Assembly (NCBI GenBank): GCA_905221205.1
Contig: CAJNCG010000001.1
Span: 62,001 to 126,000, forward strand
DNA from: a bacterium
GTDB lineage: Bacteria > Bacillota > Bacilli > Lactobacillales > Streptococcaceae
Direction: 5' to 3'
DNA length: 64,000 nucleotides
Shown here piece after piece: positions 17,240 through 25,598 of the stretch. A model generated the notes under the pieces. It was not told the DNA's origin and searched no databases. It saw only the letters and a program-made list of their open reading frames with translations. How positions within the stretch are numbered: the stretch's first letter is position 1; every line of letters starts with the position of its first letter. The position numbers and the translations under genes were made by a program.

Positions 17240-17305
17240 TTGACAGATAAACTTAAAAAAGGTAAACTATTTACTGGTTAATTAATTGGTTAAATAACCG
17301 GTTTA
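17240..17305 (+). promoter_or_regulatory. phtE promoter with two AdcR-type operators
   Basis: TTGACA (17240-17245), a 17-bp spacer and TAAACT (17263-17268). TTTACTGGTTAA (17270-17281) matches the AdcR consensus at 11 of 12 positions, placed exactly as at adcAII. A second box, ATAACCGGTTTA (17294-17305), matches at 10 of 12. Confidence 0.78.
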
Positions 17306-17374
17306 GAAAAAAACTATTTAACCGATAAAAAGAAGTTACGAAGTAGCTTCATCATTTATTGAAACGAGGGATTT

Positions 17375-20300
17375 ATGAAATTCAGTAAAAAGTATATAGC
17401 AGCCGGATCAGCTGTTATCGTGTCCTTGAGTCTTTGCGCTTATGCACTAAATCAGCATCGCTCACAGGAAAATAAGGACAACAATCGTGTCTCTTATGTG
17501 GATGGTAGCCAGTCAAGTCAGAAAAGTGAAAACCTGACACCAGACCAGGTTAGCCAAAAAGAAGGAATTCAGGCCGAGCAAATTGTTATTAAGATTACAG
17601 ATCAAGGCTATGTGACGTCACACGGTGATCACTATCATTACTATAATGGGAAAGTTCCTTATGATGCCCTCTTTAGTGAAGAACTTCTGATGAAGGATCC
17701 AAACTACCAACTTAAGGATGGGGATATTGTCAATGAGGTCAAGGGTGGTTATATCATCAAGGTAGATGGAAAATATTATGTCTACCTGAAAGATGCAGCT
17801 CATGCTGATAATGTTCGAACTAAGGATGAAATCAACCGTCAAAAACAAGAACATGTCAAAGATAATGAGAAGGTTAGCTCCGATGATGCTGTAGCAAGGT
17901 CTCAGGGACGCTATACGACTGATGATGGTTATGTCTTTAATCCAGCTGATATTATCGAAGATACGGGTGATGCTTATATCGTTCCTCACGGAGGTCACTA
18001 TCACTATATTCCAAAAAGTGATTTGTCTGCTAGTGAGTTAGCAGCAGCAAAAGCTCATCTAGCTGGAAAAAATACGCAACCGAGTCAGTTAAGCTATTCT
18101 TCAGCAGCTAGTGACAATAACACGCAATCTGTAGCACAAGGATCAACTAGCAAGATAGAAAGCAAAGCTGAAAATCTTCAAAGTCTTTTGAAAGAACTCT
18201 ATGATTCACCTAGTGACCAACGTTACAGTGAATCAGATGGTCTGGTTTTCGACCCTGCTAAGATTATCAGCCGTACGCCAAATGGAATTGCGATTCCGCA
18301 TGGAGACCATTACCACTTTATTCCTTACAGCAAACTCTCTGCTTTAGAAGAAAAGATTGCCAGAATGGTTCCTATCGGTGAAACTAGTTCTACGGTCTCT
18401 ACAAATGAAAAACCTCATGAAGTAGCGTCTAGTCTAGGAAGTCTTTCAACTAATCCATCTACAGTGAATCATGCCTCATTGACTACAAATAAGGCTTTCT
18501 CTGCAACATCTGATGGCTATATCTTTAATCCAAAAGATATTGTTGAAGAAACAGCAACAGCTTATATCGTCAGACATGGTGATCATTTCCATTACATTCC
18601 CAAATCGAACCCAATTGGGCAACCGACTCTTCCAAACAATGGTCTAGTAATACCTTCGCCAACTCTTCCAGCCAATCCTGGTGTTTCACATGAGGAACAT
18701 GAAGAAGATGGACACGGATTTGATGCCAATCGAATTATTGCTGAAGATGACGCAGGATTTATCATGAGTCACGGTGATCACAATCATTACTTCTTCAAGA
18801 AGGATTTGACTGCTGATCAAATCAAGGCAGCGCAAGACCACTTGAAAGGTGCAAATACAGCAACACCAAGTCCAGCTCATGATGACGATCACGACGAAGA
18901 TCATCATGGACACCATCATGGTGAGGAACACGATCACGGTTTTGATGCCAATCGTGTCATTAGTGAGGACGAGCAAGGTTTTGTCATGAGTCACGGAGAC
19001 CACAATCATTACTTCTTTAAGAAAGATTTGACAGCTGAACAAATTAAGGCAGCTCAGGACCACTTGAAAACACATCATGATGCAGAGCCTGTAAAACCTC
19101 TTGCTAAAACGGTAGAGTCTTTCTCAAAAGATGCTAGCGATGAAGAAAAGATTGCTTACATTTCTAAGACCTATGGTGTTCCACTTGAAGCGATTAGAAT
19201 TTCAAATGGATTCTTTGTCTTTGGAAATCCTGACCAAGCCTACGATCCAACTCATATTCATCCCTATGCTGTTCGTAAGGAACATGTTCGTTTGCCACTC
19301 CAAACTGGAAATCCAGAACTTGATTTCCTAAATGAACTTTATACGACTGCCTTACGTGATGGTGTGTCTCCTTATAGCTTACAGGTAGAAAATGGTAGTT
19401 TTGTGATTCCTCATGGCGACCACAATCACTACATCAAGGTTCAAACCAAGGGCTATGAAGTGGCTTTGAAAAACAAGATTCCAGCCCTACAATCAAATTA
19501 TCAACCTGGAGCTTTTGATGAGAAGGCAGTCTTAGAAAAAGTAGATCAACTTCTAGCTGATAGCAGAAGTATCTACAAAGATAAGCCTATCGTACAAAGA
19601 CAGATTGAGTTAGCCTTAGGTCAGTTTACTGAAAACATGAAGAAACTGGCAACTAACTCTACTGCAGGTTATCTTGCGACACTGGATCTCTTTGATAAGC
19701 AATATATCCATATTGATGAAAGTGTTAAACCAGTTGAAACAAGTGCTTTAGACAAGAAATATCAGGCCTTGATTGATAAAATCAATACCTTGGATACAGA
19801 CTCTTATGGCCTTCCTAAGAAAGACCTTCTCGTTCGACTTCAAGAAGCTAAATTGGCTAAAGATGAGGCTGCTTTAGTAGCGGTTGAATCACAACTTCAA
19901 GCTCTTCAAGACTTTAATGATCGAACAGGTGTTACAACGGTGGAATACATCAAGTATTTCTACCAACACGTAAATGACGGTCGTTTAAGTGATGAACTTC
20001 GAAACAAAGTCGCTCAGTTGACTTGGACCTTGTATCAATCTCAATCCTTCCTAAAGGCAGCAGAATTGAACAAATTATTCCCAAGCATCTATCAAGCAAA
20101 ACAAGAAGTGGAAGAAGCTTTGAAAGCTCAGCCAACTACTGCGAAATCAAGTCAGACAGTTCTAGATACTGAAAAAGTTGATAATCAAAGTGCCAAGACA
20201 GCTATTTATGGCTTCTTGAAAGAATTGTATGGAGACTTTATGCCTGAAGAGCATGTGAATCATGTTAGCAAGGAACAAGTAGAAAGTCTCTTGAGCAAGG

Positions 20301-20962
20301 CAACTCAACTCTTGGAACAAATCCAAGAAGAAGGCATTAGACAATCTTTGGCAGAAGAAGTAGAAAATCTCAAAGCTGCCACAAACAAGACTGATGCTGA
20401 CTTGGATGAAGTAAATAGCCAGGTGAAAGATGTCTTGACTCGTATCGCTAGCGCCCTTCAACAAGAGAAGGAAAATGCTGAGCAAGATCCTCAGACGCTT
20501 GTTCTCTATCAAAAACTCTACGATATTCTTATGTCGCTTCATGCTTATTTAGAAAACAATAAGGGTTCTGATGCGGACTTTGATAAGGTGGATGCTCTAC
20601 TAGATCAACTTTCTGCTAAGAGTAAAGATAAAGCTGCTTTACTTGAATTGACAAAAGCTATTCTGGTCTTGAATCAAGAAATCAAGTCAAAATCAAGTGC
20701 AAGTGAAGAAGCAACTGCATCAACAAATGCTGAATCAAATGGTGATAAGACAAGTGCTGAGAACCAACCAAACGTAGCTGTAGAATCTAACAGTAAAACT
20801 GTAAGTGACGAAAACAAACAGAGCAATGCAACAGATTCTAAACCAGCTGAATCAGCTTCAGAAAAGGAAACAACAGATTTTAAACCAGGTGAATCAACTT
20901 CAGAAAAGGAAACAGCAGAATCTACAACAAGTACTGGAAATAAAGAAAAACCAGCAGAATAA
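17375..20962 (+). CDS. phtE: Polyhistidine triad protein, PhtE-like, with long helical and Ser/Glu-rich C-terminus
   Basis: A 1195-aa secreted zinc-binding protein. The first 230 residues closely match the upstream PhtD copy, including the first triad at His83. Seven HxxHxH triads are visible. Two adjacent ones lie in 74-residue tandem units (Gly448 and Gly522 starts; GFDANRxIxED...SHGDHNHYFFKKDL) separated by a His/Asp-rich strip. Residues about 700-1100 are helical. The last 110 residues are Ser/Thr/Glu/Lys-rich with degenerate SEKET repeats and no sortase motif. It is longer than the roughly 1039-aa PhtE I recall for TIGR4. It has its own AdcR-type promoter and a terminator at 20967-21000. 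Confidence 0.87.
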   Translation: MKFSKKYIAAGSAVIVSLSLCAYALNQHRSQENKDNNRVSYVDGSQSSQKSENLTPDQVSQKEGIQAEQIVIKITDQGYVTSHGDHYHYYNGKVPYDALFSEELLMKDPNYQLKDGDIVNEVKGGYIIKVDGKYYVYLKDAAHADNVRTKDEINRQKQEHVKDNEKVSSDDAVARSQGRYTTDDGYVFNPADIIEDTGDAYIVPHGGHYHYIPKSDLSASELAAAKAHLAGKNTQPSQLSYSSAASDNNTQSVAQGSTSKIESKAENLQSLLKELYDSPSDQRYSESDGLVFDPAKIISRTPNGIAIPHGDHYHFIPYSKLSALEEKIARMVPIGETSSTVSTNEKPHEVASSLGSLSTNPSTVNHASLTTNKAFSATSDGYIFNPKDIVEETATAYIVRHGDHFHYIPKSNPIGQPTLPNNGLVIPSPTLPANPGVSHEEHEEDGHGFDANRIIAEDDAGFIMSHGDHNHYFFKKDLTADQIKAAQDHLKGANTATPSPAHDDDHDEDHHGHHHGEEHDHGFDANRVISEDEQGFVMSHGDHNHYFFKKDLTAEQIKAAQDHLKTHHDAEPVKPLAKTVESFSKDASDEEKIAYISKTYGVPLEAIRISNGFFVFGNPDQAYDPTHIHPYAVRKEHVRLPLQTGNPELDFLNELYTTALRDGVSPYSLQVENGSFVIPHGDHNHYIKVQTKGYEVALKNKIPALQSNYQPGAFDEKAVLEKVDQLLADSRSIYKDKPIVQRQIELALGQFTENMKKLATNSTAGYLATLDLFDKQYIHIDESVKPVETSALDKKYQALIDKINTLDTDSYGLPKKDLLVRLQEAKLAKDEAALVAVESQLQALQDFNDRTGVTTVEYIKYFYQHVNDGRLSDELRNKVAQLTWTLYQSQSFLKAAELNKLFPSIYQAKQEVEEALKAQPTTAKSSQTVLDTEKVDNQSAKTAIYGFLKELYGDFMPEEHVNHVSKEQVESLLSKATQLLEQIQEEGIRQSLAEEVENLKAATNKTDADLDEVNSQVKDVLTRIASALQQEKENAEQDPQTLVLYQKLYDILMSLHAYLENNKGSDADFDKVDALLDQLSAKSKDKAALLELTKAILVLNQEIKSKSSASEEATASTNAESNGDKTSAENQPNVAVESNSKTVSDENKQSNATDSKPAESASEKETTDFKPGESTSEKETAESTTSTGNKEKPAE

Positions 20963-20966
20963 AAAG

Positions 20967-21000
20967 AAAGGCGAAGTAGCTGAGCTACCTCGTCTTTTTT
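20967..21000. terminator. Terminator between phtE and pepT
   Basis: GTAGC/GCTAC around TGA, extended by flanking partial pairs (AAAGGCGA against TCGTCTTTTTT), with a T-run on the plus strand. It serves phtE and possibly the convergent pepT. Confidence 0.65.
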
Positions 21001-22222
21001 AGTCTTTATAAGCGACGATACCAATGATGGTATCAACTGCACGTTCCATAGTCTGAAGGCTGACGTATTCAAAACGTCCATGCATATTTTCTCCACCTGC
21101 AAAGATATTTGGAGTAGGGATCCCCATAAAGGAAATTTTAGAGCCGTCTGTTCCGCCACGGATTGGTTCGATAATGGGTGTGATTCCTAAGTCTTCCATA
21201 ACAGCTTTGGCAATGGTAATTGGAGTCATATCTTTTTCAATGACTTCTTTCATATTGTAGTACTGGTCTGTCAAGTTCAGGGTGACACGGTCGCTACCAA
21301 GTTCTTGATTCATTTTATCAGCGATTGCTTGCATAGCTTTCTTACGAGCTTCAAAGGCATCCTTTTCAAAATCGCGAATGATGTAGCTTGCACGCGCCTC
21401 TTCAACGCTTCCAGTCACATCCATAAGATGATAGAAGCCTTGGTAACCATCCGTCAACTCAGGTCGGTCATTCTCTGGAAGTTGATTATGAAAATCAATT
21501 GCTAACTGAAGGGCGTTGACCATTTGCCCTTTTGCTGTACCAGGGTGGACATTGCGTCCTTGGAAATGCAATTCAGCCCCAGCTGCTGAAAAAGTCTCGT
21601 ACTGAAGCTCACCTAGTGGCCCACCATCAACTGTGTAGGCAAAATCAACATCAAAATCTTCTGCATCAAATTTATTAGCACCAACACCGATTTCTTCATC
21701 TGGACCAAAGCCAACACGAATCTCACAGTGCTTAATTTCAGGATGAGCAGTCAGATATTCAATGGCAGTCATAATCTCAGCAATTCCTGACTTGTCATCA
21801 GCACCTAGCAAGGTTGTTCCATCTGTTGTGATGAGCGTTTGGCCTGGATATTTCTCAAGACTCTTAAAGTCAGCTGGATCGAGTTTGAAACCAGAATTTC
21901 CTAGTTCAATCACACTACCATCGTAGTTTTCAATTACCTGTGGATTGACTCCTTCGGCATTAAAATCAGCAGTATCCATGTGGGAGATGAAGCCAATCTT
22001 ACGTGTTAAAGATGGATCATTGGCTGGTAAGGTCCCAATCGCAAAACCATTTGGAAGGTAGTAGACGTTTTGAAGTCCAACACGTTTCATTTCTGGAATC
22101 AGGACATTGGTCGCGAAGTCAACCTGACTCTGTGTACTTGGAGTAGTAGTAGAGTGTTCATCAGAGCGCGTGTTGACCTTAACGTAGGTTAAGAAGCGGT
22201 CCAAGAGATTTGGATAAGTCAT
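20999..22222 (-). CDS. pepT: Peptidase T (tripeptide aminopeptidase)
   Basis: A 407-aa cytosolic di-zinc M20B peptidase that removes the N-terminal residue from tripeptides. Zinc and catalytic motifs are in order: HMDTADF near residue 80, [11 protein letters not shown] near 140, [10 protein letters not shown] near 175, the Asp of [11 protein letters not shown] near 198, and the His of [10 protein letters not shown] near 380. Length and start (ATG with AAAAGGAG upstream) are standard. It is monocistronic on the minus strand. Confidence 0.96.
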   Translation of the reverse strand: MTYPNLLDRFLTYVKVNTRSDEHSTTTPSTQSQVDFATNVLIPEMKRVGLQNVYYLPNGFAIGTLPANDPSLTRKIGFISHMDTADFNAEGVNPQVIENYDGSVIELGNSGFKLDPADFKSLEKYPGQTLITTDGTTLLGADDKSGIAEIMTAIEYLTAHPEIKHCEIRVGFGPDEEIGVGANKFDAEDFDVDFAYTVDGGPLGELQYETFSAAGAELHFQGRNVHPGTAKGQMVNALQLAIDFHNQLPENDRPELTDGYQGFYHLMDVTGSVEEARASYIIRDFEKDAFEARKKAMQAIADKMNQELGSDRVTLNLTDQYYNMKEVIEKDMTPITIAKAVMEDLGITPIIEPIRGGTDGSKISFMGIPTPNIFAGGENMHGRFEYVSLQTMERAVDTIIGIVAYKD

Positions 22223-22374
22223 AAAAACTCCTTTTTAATTCATTTTTTCCATTGTATCATAGAAAGAAGAGAAAAACAAAAGACAGAAGATTGAGAATGT
22301 CCCTATGTTAGCGTTTACTTATTAATGAATTAATGATACAATAAACTTGATAAAAACATCACAAGGAAGCAGTT

Positions 22375-23469
22375 ATGAAAAAAGCAATTTTAATGATGAC
22401 TTTCGGTTCACCAGAAGAGATTACCTTTGAGGGTGTAGCTGATTTTTTCACAAATATTCGTCGTGGGGTGAGACCCCAAGACCATGAGATTCAAACTCTC
22501 TATGATAATTATGTACGAATTGGAGGCACGCCTCTGCAAAGAATTACTCGTGAAGAGGTTGCCTTGGTTGAATCTAGGCTAGGTAATGAATACAGTGTCT
22601 ATTTTGCCAATAAATTTTCCAGTCCCTTTATTCCAGATGTAATCGGTCAGATGGAAGCAGACGGTATTGAACAGTGTATTTGCTTGATTTTGGAGCCTCA
22701 TTATTCTTTCTACTCTGTCATGGGATATGAAAAATTTTTGGAAAGCAAACAAATTCAATTTTTGGTTATTAAGGATTGGTATCAGGAAGAAGCACTCTTA
22801 AACTATTGGGTGGATGAAATTGGTAAGATTTTAAAAGAAGAAGTAAAGCAAGACAGCTTTAAAGTCATCTTTTCAGCCCATAGTGTGCCTATTTTTGCCT
22901 TGGACTTTGGTGATCCTTATATAGACCAAATTTTCGAAAATAGCAAGCTAGTCGCTGAAAAGTTGGGCTTGAGTTCAGAACAATATACCAACACTTGGCA
23001 GAGTGAAAGCGATATCGGTATCCCATGGATTAAACCAGATGTTTTGGAGTATCTCAGAGAACAGACAGAACATCCAGACCATTATATTTTTGTTCCTATC
23101 AGCTTCATCAGCGAGCACATTGAAGTCTTGTTTGACAATGATGTGGAGTGTTATGACTTATGTCAGGAATTTGGGGTAAACTACCATCGTCCACCAATGC
23201 CAAATACGGATTCTCGTTTGATTGATGCCTTGATTAATACAGTCAGAGCTAATGAACATCAAGAATTTAAGGAATTTCTCCCAGAAGAAGAAACCTTTGA
23301 TGAGTTAGTTCCTTCAGATGAGACGAAAAATATCTTGTCCGAATCTCAAGATTTACAAATGCCCGAATTTGTGAAAAAACTGATTGAGAAAAAAGGTCGG
23401 GAAAATGTTAAGATGCCTTATCTTATTAAGAAAATGCTTGAAAAAGCAGGTAAGTTACCAAAAGAGTAA
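22375..23469 (+). CDS. hemH: Ferrochelatase (HemH)
   Basis: A 364-aa enzyme of the family that inserts Fe2+ into (copro)porphyrin. Motifs: MMTFGSPEE at the N-terminus, the FSAHSVP catalytic His near residue 168, the NTWQSES segment near 206, and the [11 protein letters not shown]lu/His pair near 246. The C-terminal extension (about 300-364) is acidic then basic and not part of the catalytic core. Streptococci lack the rest of the heme pathway, so this is an orphan step, perhaps using scavenged porphyrin. An AAGGAAG ribosome site precedes the ATG. Confidence 0.92.
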   Translation: MKKAILMMTFGSPEEITFEGVADFFTNIRRGVRPQDHEIQTLYDNYVRIGGTPLQRITREEVALVESRLGNEYSVYFANKFSSPFIPDVIGQMEADGIEQCICLILEPHYSFYSVMGYEKFLESKQIQFLVIKDWYQEEALLNYWVDEIGKILKEEVKQDSFKVIFSAHSVPIFALDFGDPYIDQIFENSKLVAEKLGLSSEQYTNTWQSESDIGIPWIKPDVLEYLREQTEHPDHYIFVPISFISEHIEVLFDNDVECYDLCQEFGVNYHRPPMPNTDSRLIDALINTVRANEHQEFKEFLPEEETFDELVPSDETKNILSESQDLQMPEFVKKLIEKKGRENVKMPYLIKKMLEKAGKLPKE

Positions 23470-23475
23470 AGAAAA

Positions 23476-23504
23476 AAGGATTTAGCCATGCGCTAGATCC
23501 TTTT
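23476..23504. terminator. Bidirectional terminator between hemH and mscL
   Basis: AAAAGGATTTAGC pairs with GCTAGATCCTTTT (one mismatch) around a CATGC loop. It lies between the two convergent stop codons. Confidence 0.7.
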
Positions 23505-23510
23505 AATCGA

Positions 23511-23894
23511 TTATTTTTTCTCAAGAAGGGCTTTGATTTCTTGAAGTACTTCCAACTCAGTTGGACCAGCTGGAGCTTCCTCAGCAGCTTCTTTCTTAGT
23601 AAGACTTTGAGCTTTTTCAATACCTTTGATTACAAAGAAGAGAACAGTACCGATAACTAGGAAGTTGATAACAGCACTCAAGAATTTACCATATGTAACA
23701 CCGTTCCAAGCAAGCTCAGCGATGTTCTGTACTTTCGCAGCTTCCAAGGCTGGATTCAAAATAAGTGGAGTGATGATATCGTTAACAAGTGATGTAACGA
23801 TTGCACCAAAAGCAGTGGCAATGATCACACCGACAGCAAGGTCAACAACGTTACCACGAAGCAAAAATGCTTTAAGATCTTTTAACATTTTCAT
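23511..23894 (-). CDS. mscL: Large-conductance mechanosensitive channel MscL
   Basis: A 127-aa channel that opens under hypo-osmotic membrane tension. The N-terminal amphipathic helix and first transmembrane helix (FLLRGNVVDLAVGVIIATAFGAIV) are textbook, followed by a periplasmic loop and TM2 (about 66-90), and a charged cytoplasmic tail with KKEAAEEAP. Two ATGs six bases apart (23894 and 23888) are possible starts. It is monocistronic and convergent with hemH. Confidence 0.95.
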   Translation of the reverse strand: MKMLKDLKAFLLRGNVVDLAVGVIIATAFGAIVTSLVNDIITPLILNPALEAAKVQNIAELAWNGVTYGKFLSAVINFLVIGTVLFFVIKGIEKAQSLTKKEAAEEAPAGPTELEVLQEIKALLEKK

Positions 23895-23973
23895 AATTTC
23901 CTTTCAAAAAATTCTTACACTTAATTATATATTAATTAAGAAATTCTTGCAAGCTATATGCTTAAATTTTTTC

Positions 23974-24405
23974 TTATTTTTTAAAAATAAATACCTTACT
24001 AAAAATGTAATTGAGGATAATTATTAAGAATTGTGCAATAACTGTTTCAATACTGTTTACCTTATTAATATTATAATTTACAAATTCCCCGATAATATTA
24101 GGAAACTGAGTCACAAAGACAAAAGTTAAAAACAAGTCTAACAGAAAAGTAGAAAGACGGGCAAGAGAAAATTTCACTAAACGACTTGGCCAATTCTGTC
24201 TAGCTTGCTTAAATACAATTCTATCATTTGTAATAAATGCAAAGAGGATACCGATAATATTTGCCAAGGCAGTCGCAAGGAGTTCCTGATGAGTTAGTTG
24301 ATAAATGACTAATCGGGATAGGATTGAAACAAGAGTCGTCGCTATACCAAAAAAGAGATAAGCAAAGAGTTCATTATCCAAGAGACATTGAATACGTTTT
24401 TTCAT
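23974..24405 (-). CDS. GtrA-like membrane protein
   Basis: A 143-aa protein with four predicted transmembrane helices and the GtrA/DPMS pattern: YLFFGIATTLVSILSRLVIY near residue 14, ALANIIGILFAFITNDRIVF near 45, and a C-terminal NYIFSKVFIFKK. GtrA proteins are implicated in flipping polyprenyl-linked sugars for glycosylation of surface polymers. No glycosyltransferase gene lies beside it. It is divergent from the queT riboswitch, with only about 30 bases between the start codon and the opposing promoter. Confidence 0.82.
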   Translation of the reverse strand: MKKRIQCLLDNELFAYLFFGIATTLVSILSRLVIYQLTHQELLATALANIIGILFAFITNDRIVFKQARQNWPSRLVKFSLARLSTFLLDLFLTFVFVTQFPNIIGEFVNYNINKVNSIETVIAQFLIIILNYIFSKVFIFKK

Positions 24406-24435
24406 GCTTTTAGTATAGCATAAAGGAGGCTATTG

Positions 24436-24444
24436 TGCTATACT
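24436..24444 (+). promoter_or_regulatory. queT extended -10 promoter
   Basis: TGCTATACT at 24436-24444 places +1 near 24451, at the base of the first riboswitch hairpin. Confidence 0.6.
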
Positions 24445-24449
24445 AGTAA

Positions 24450-24525
24450 GGTTGATTCAAGCAACCCTTGGTGCTTAGCTTCTTTCACCAAGCATATTAC
24501 ACGCGGACAACCCGCCAAAGGAGAA
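24450..24525 (+). promoter_or_regulatory. preQ1-II (COG4708) riboswitch
   Basis: A 5' hairpin GGTTG/CAACC (24450-24466) is followed by CTTGGTG...CACCAAG (24467-24493), the CATATTACACGCGG core, and CCGCC ending at the AAAGGAG ribosome site (24517-24523). The primary sequence is that of the streptococcal preQ1-II motif. Ligand binding is known to sequester the ribosome site and stop translation of queT. The last loop reads GCGG-ACAAC-CCGC, which appears one base longer than the pneumococcal form I recall. Confidence 0.92.
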
Positions 24526-24528
24526 AAG

Positions 24529-25038
24529 ATGAAAAAATTAACTATTCGTGATGTAGCAGATATTGCAATCGTTGCTGCTATCTATGTCGTTTTAACTGTC
24601 ACACCACCTCTAAATGCTATCAGCTATGGCGCTTATCAGTTCCGTATTTCAGAAATGATGAACTTTATGGCTTTTTACAATCCCAAGTACATCATTGGAG
24701 TTACCATCGGTTGTATGATTGCTAATTTCTTTAGCTTCGGACCGCTAGATGTCTTTGTTGGTGGTGGATCAACCCTAGTATTCCTCAGTCTAGGTGTTTG
24801 GCTTTTTGCAAAATACAGCAAAGATTACCTCTTTAACGGATTGATTCGAAAAGATCATTTCTTCTTCTCAATCCTCTTTTCAATTTCCATGTTTACCATC
24901 GCTGCAGAGTTGAATATCGTAGCGCAATTACCATTTTTCCTTACTTGGTTCACAACAGGAATTGGTGAATTTGCCTCATTGATTATTGGAGCGATTATTA
25001 TCGGTAAAATTGGTCGTCGAATCGATTTAAGCAAATAG
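24529..25038 (+). CDS. queT: Queuosine precursor transporter QueT
   Basis: A 169-aa membrane protein, the substrate-specific S component of an ECF transporter for preQ1/queuosine precursors (COG4708/QueT). It has about five or six hydrophobic helices. Characteristic segments are VVLTVTPPLNAISYGAYQFR and GGGSTLVFLSLGVWLF. The ATG at 24529 is the start, because the riboswitch occupies all sequence upstream and AAAGGAG is 5 bases away. Regulation by preQ1 is direct from the leader. A hairpin terminator follows at 25047-25076. Confidence 0.93.
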   Translation: MKKLTIRDVADIAIVAAIYVVLTVTPPLNAISYGAYQFRISEMMNFMAFYNPKYIIGVTIGCMIANFFSFGPLDVFVGGGSTLVFLSLGVWLFAKYSKDYLFNGLIRKDHFFFSILFSISMFTIAAELNIVAQLPFFLTWFTTGIGEFASLIIGAIIIGKIGRRIDLSK

Positions 25039-25046
25039 AAGAAGAC

Positions 25047-25076
25047 AAGCTGGGTAGTCATTACCTAGCTTTTTCT
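25047..25076 (+). terminator. Terminator after queT
   Basis: AAGCTGGGTA (25047-25056) pairs with TACCTAGCTT (25062-25071), with one G-U pair, then TTTTC. Confidence 0.75.
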
Positions 25077-25099
25077 TATGGAAAAAATTCTAAGGAAAC

Positions 25100-25128
25100 T
25101 TGACAAGATTTTCTAACTATAGTATACT
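25100..25128 (+). promoter_or_regulatory. tRNA-Thr promoter
   Basis: A perfect TTGACA (25100-25105), a 17-bp spacer and TATACT (25123-25128), ten bases before the mature tRNA start. Confidence 0.8.
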
Positions 25129-25137
25129 TTTAAGTAA

Positions 25138-25210
25138 GCTGATTTAGCTCAGTTGGCAGAGCGCATCCATGGTAAGGATGAGGTCGCCGGTTCAATCCCG
25201 GCAATTAGCA
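25138..25210 (+). tRNA. tRNA-Thr (anticodon GGU)
   Basis: A 73-nt cloverleaf. The acceptor stem pairs GCTGATT with AATTAGC, including one G-U. The D arm contains AGCTCAGTTGGCAGAGC. The anticodon stem is CATCC/GGATG with loop ATGGTAA (GGT). The T arm contains GGTTCAATCC. The discriminator base is A. CCA is not encoded. It decodes ACC and ACU. Confidence 0.96.
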
Positions 25211-25227
25211 TGAAATGGACAGAAAAG

Positions 25228-25249
25228 CCCTTGATTTACAAGGGTTTTT
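25228..25249 (+). terminator. Terminator of the tRNA gene
   Basis: CCCTTG (25228-25233) and CAAGGG (25239-25244) with loop ATTTA, followed by TTTTT. Confidence 0.8.
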
Positions 25250-25322
25250 GTTATGTCTGCCCCAAATTTTTCAAAGATATTTCTTATACAGCTATGTAAA
25301 AGAAGATAAAGAATTTAGTCTG

Positions 25323-25351
25323 TTGACAAAAGTCATTCTCTTTAGTAAAAT
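25323..25351 (+). promoter_or_regulatory. Promoter of the asd leader RNA
   Basis: TTGACA (25323-25328), a 17-bp spacer and TAAAAT (25346-25351), placing +1 near 25358. Confidence 0.75.
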
Positions 25352-25357
25352 AGTAGA

Positions 25358-25501
25358 TGCGATGAGTCGATAGGTAGTCTTCGGGCTACTATTGAGCATA
25401 AGGAGGTCATAACGCAGGAGCGGACCTTGATGAGTTGTGTGAACCTGCTCATCACATGAAGATGCCTCTTAGTCCCTGGTCTAACGACTGGGGATTTTTA
25501 T
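25358..25501 (+). ncRNA. asd RNA motif (structured RNA upstream of asd)
   Basis: A promoter-driven, roughly 144-nt RNA. It has a GGTAGTC-TTCG-GGCTACT hairpin, an AAGGAGGTC...GGACCTT pairing, a TGATGAG...CTCATCA pairing, and a final CCCTGGTC/GACTGGGG hairpin (25474-25493) with a T-run. Position and gene linkage fit the lactic-acid-bacterial asd motif known from comparative genomics. It has a terminator before the separate asd promoter, so it could act in trans or as an attenuator. Its function is unknown. Confidence 0.75.
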
Positions 25502-25524
25502 TTTCCAAAAAATGATGAAAAAGC

Positions 25525-25553
25525 TTTGCAATTCATGGAAAAAGTAGTATAAT
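25525..25553 (+). promoter_or_regulatory. asd gene promoter
   Basis: TTTGCA (25525-25530), a 17-bp spacer and TATAAT (25548-25553). +1 is near 25560, about 39 nt before the ATG, so asd can be transcribed independently of the leader RNA. Confidence 0.6.
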
Positions 25554-25598
25554 ACTTCTATTATAGAAATTTTTAGAAAATTCCGAAAGAGGTTACTT

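Noticed and set aside
18686..19078. 130-aa minus-strand open frame inside phtE
   Set aside because: It is a mirror of the His/Asp repeats on the coding strand, with no ribosome site.
20674..21159. 161-aa minus-strand open frame spanning the end of phtE and the start of the pepT region
   Set aside because: It is antisense to the Ser/Glu-rich tail of phtE and overlaps the end of pepT in another frame; low-complexity composition explains it.
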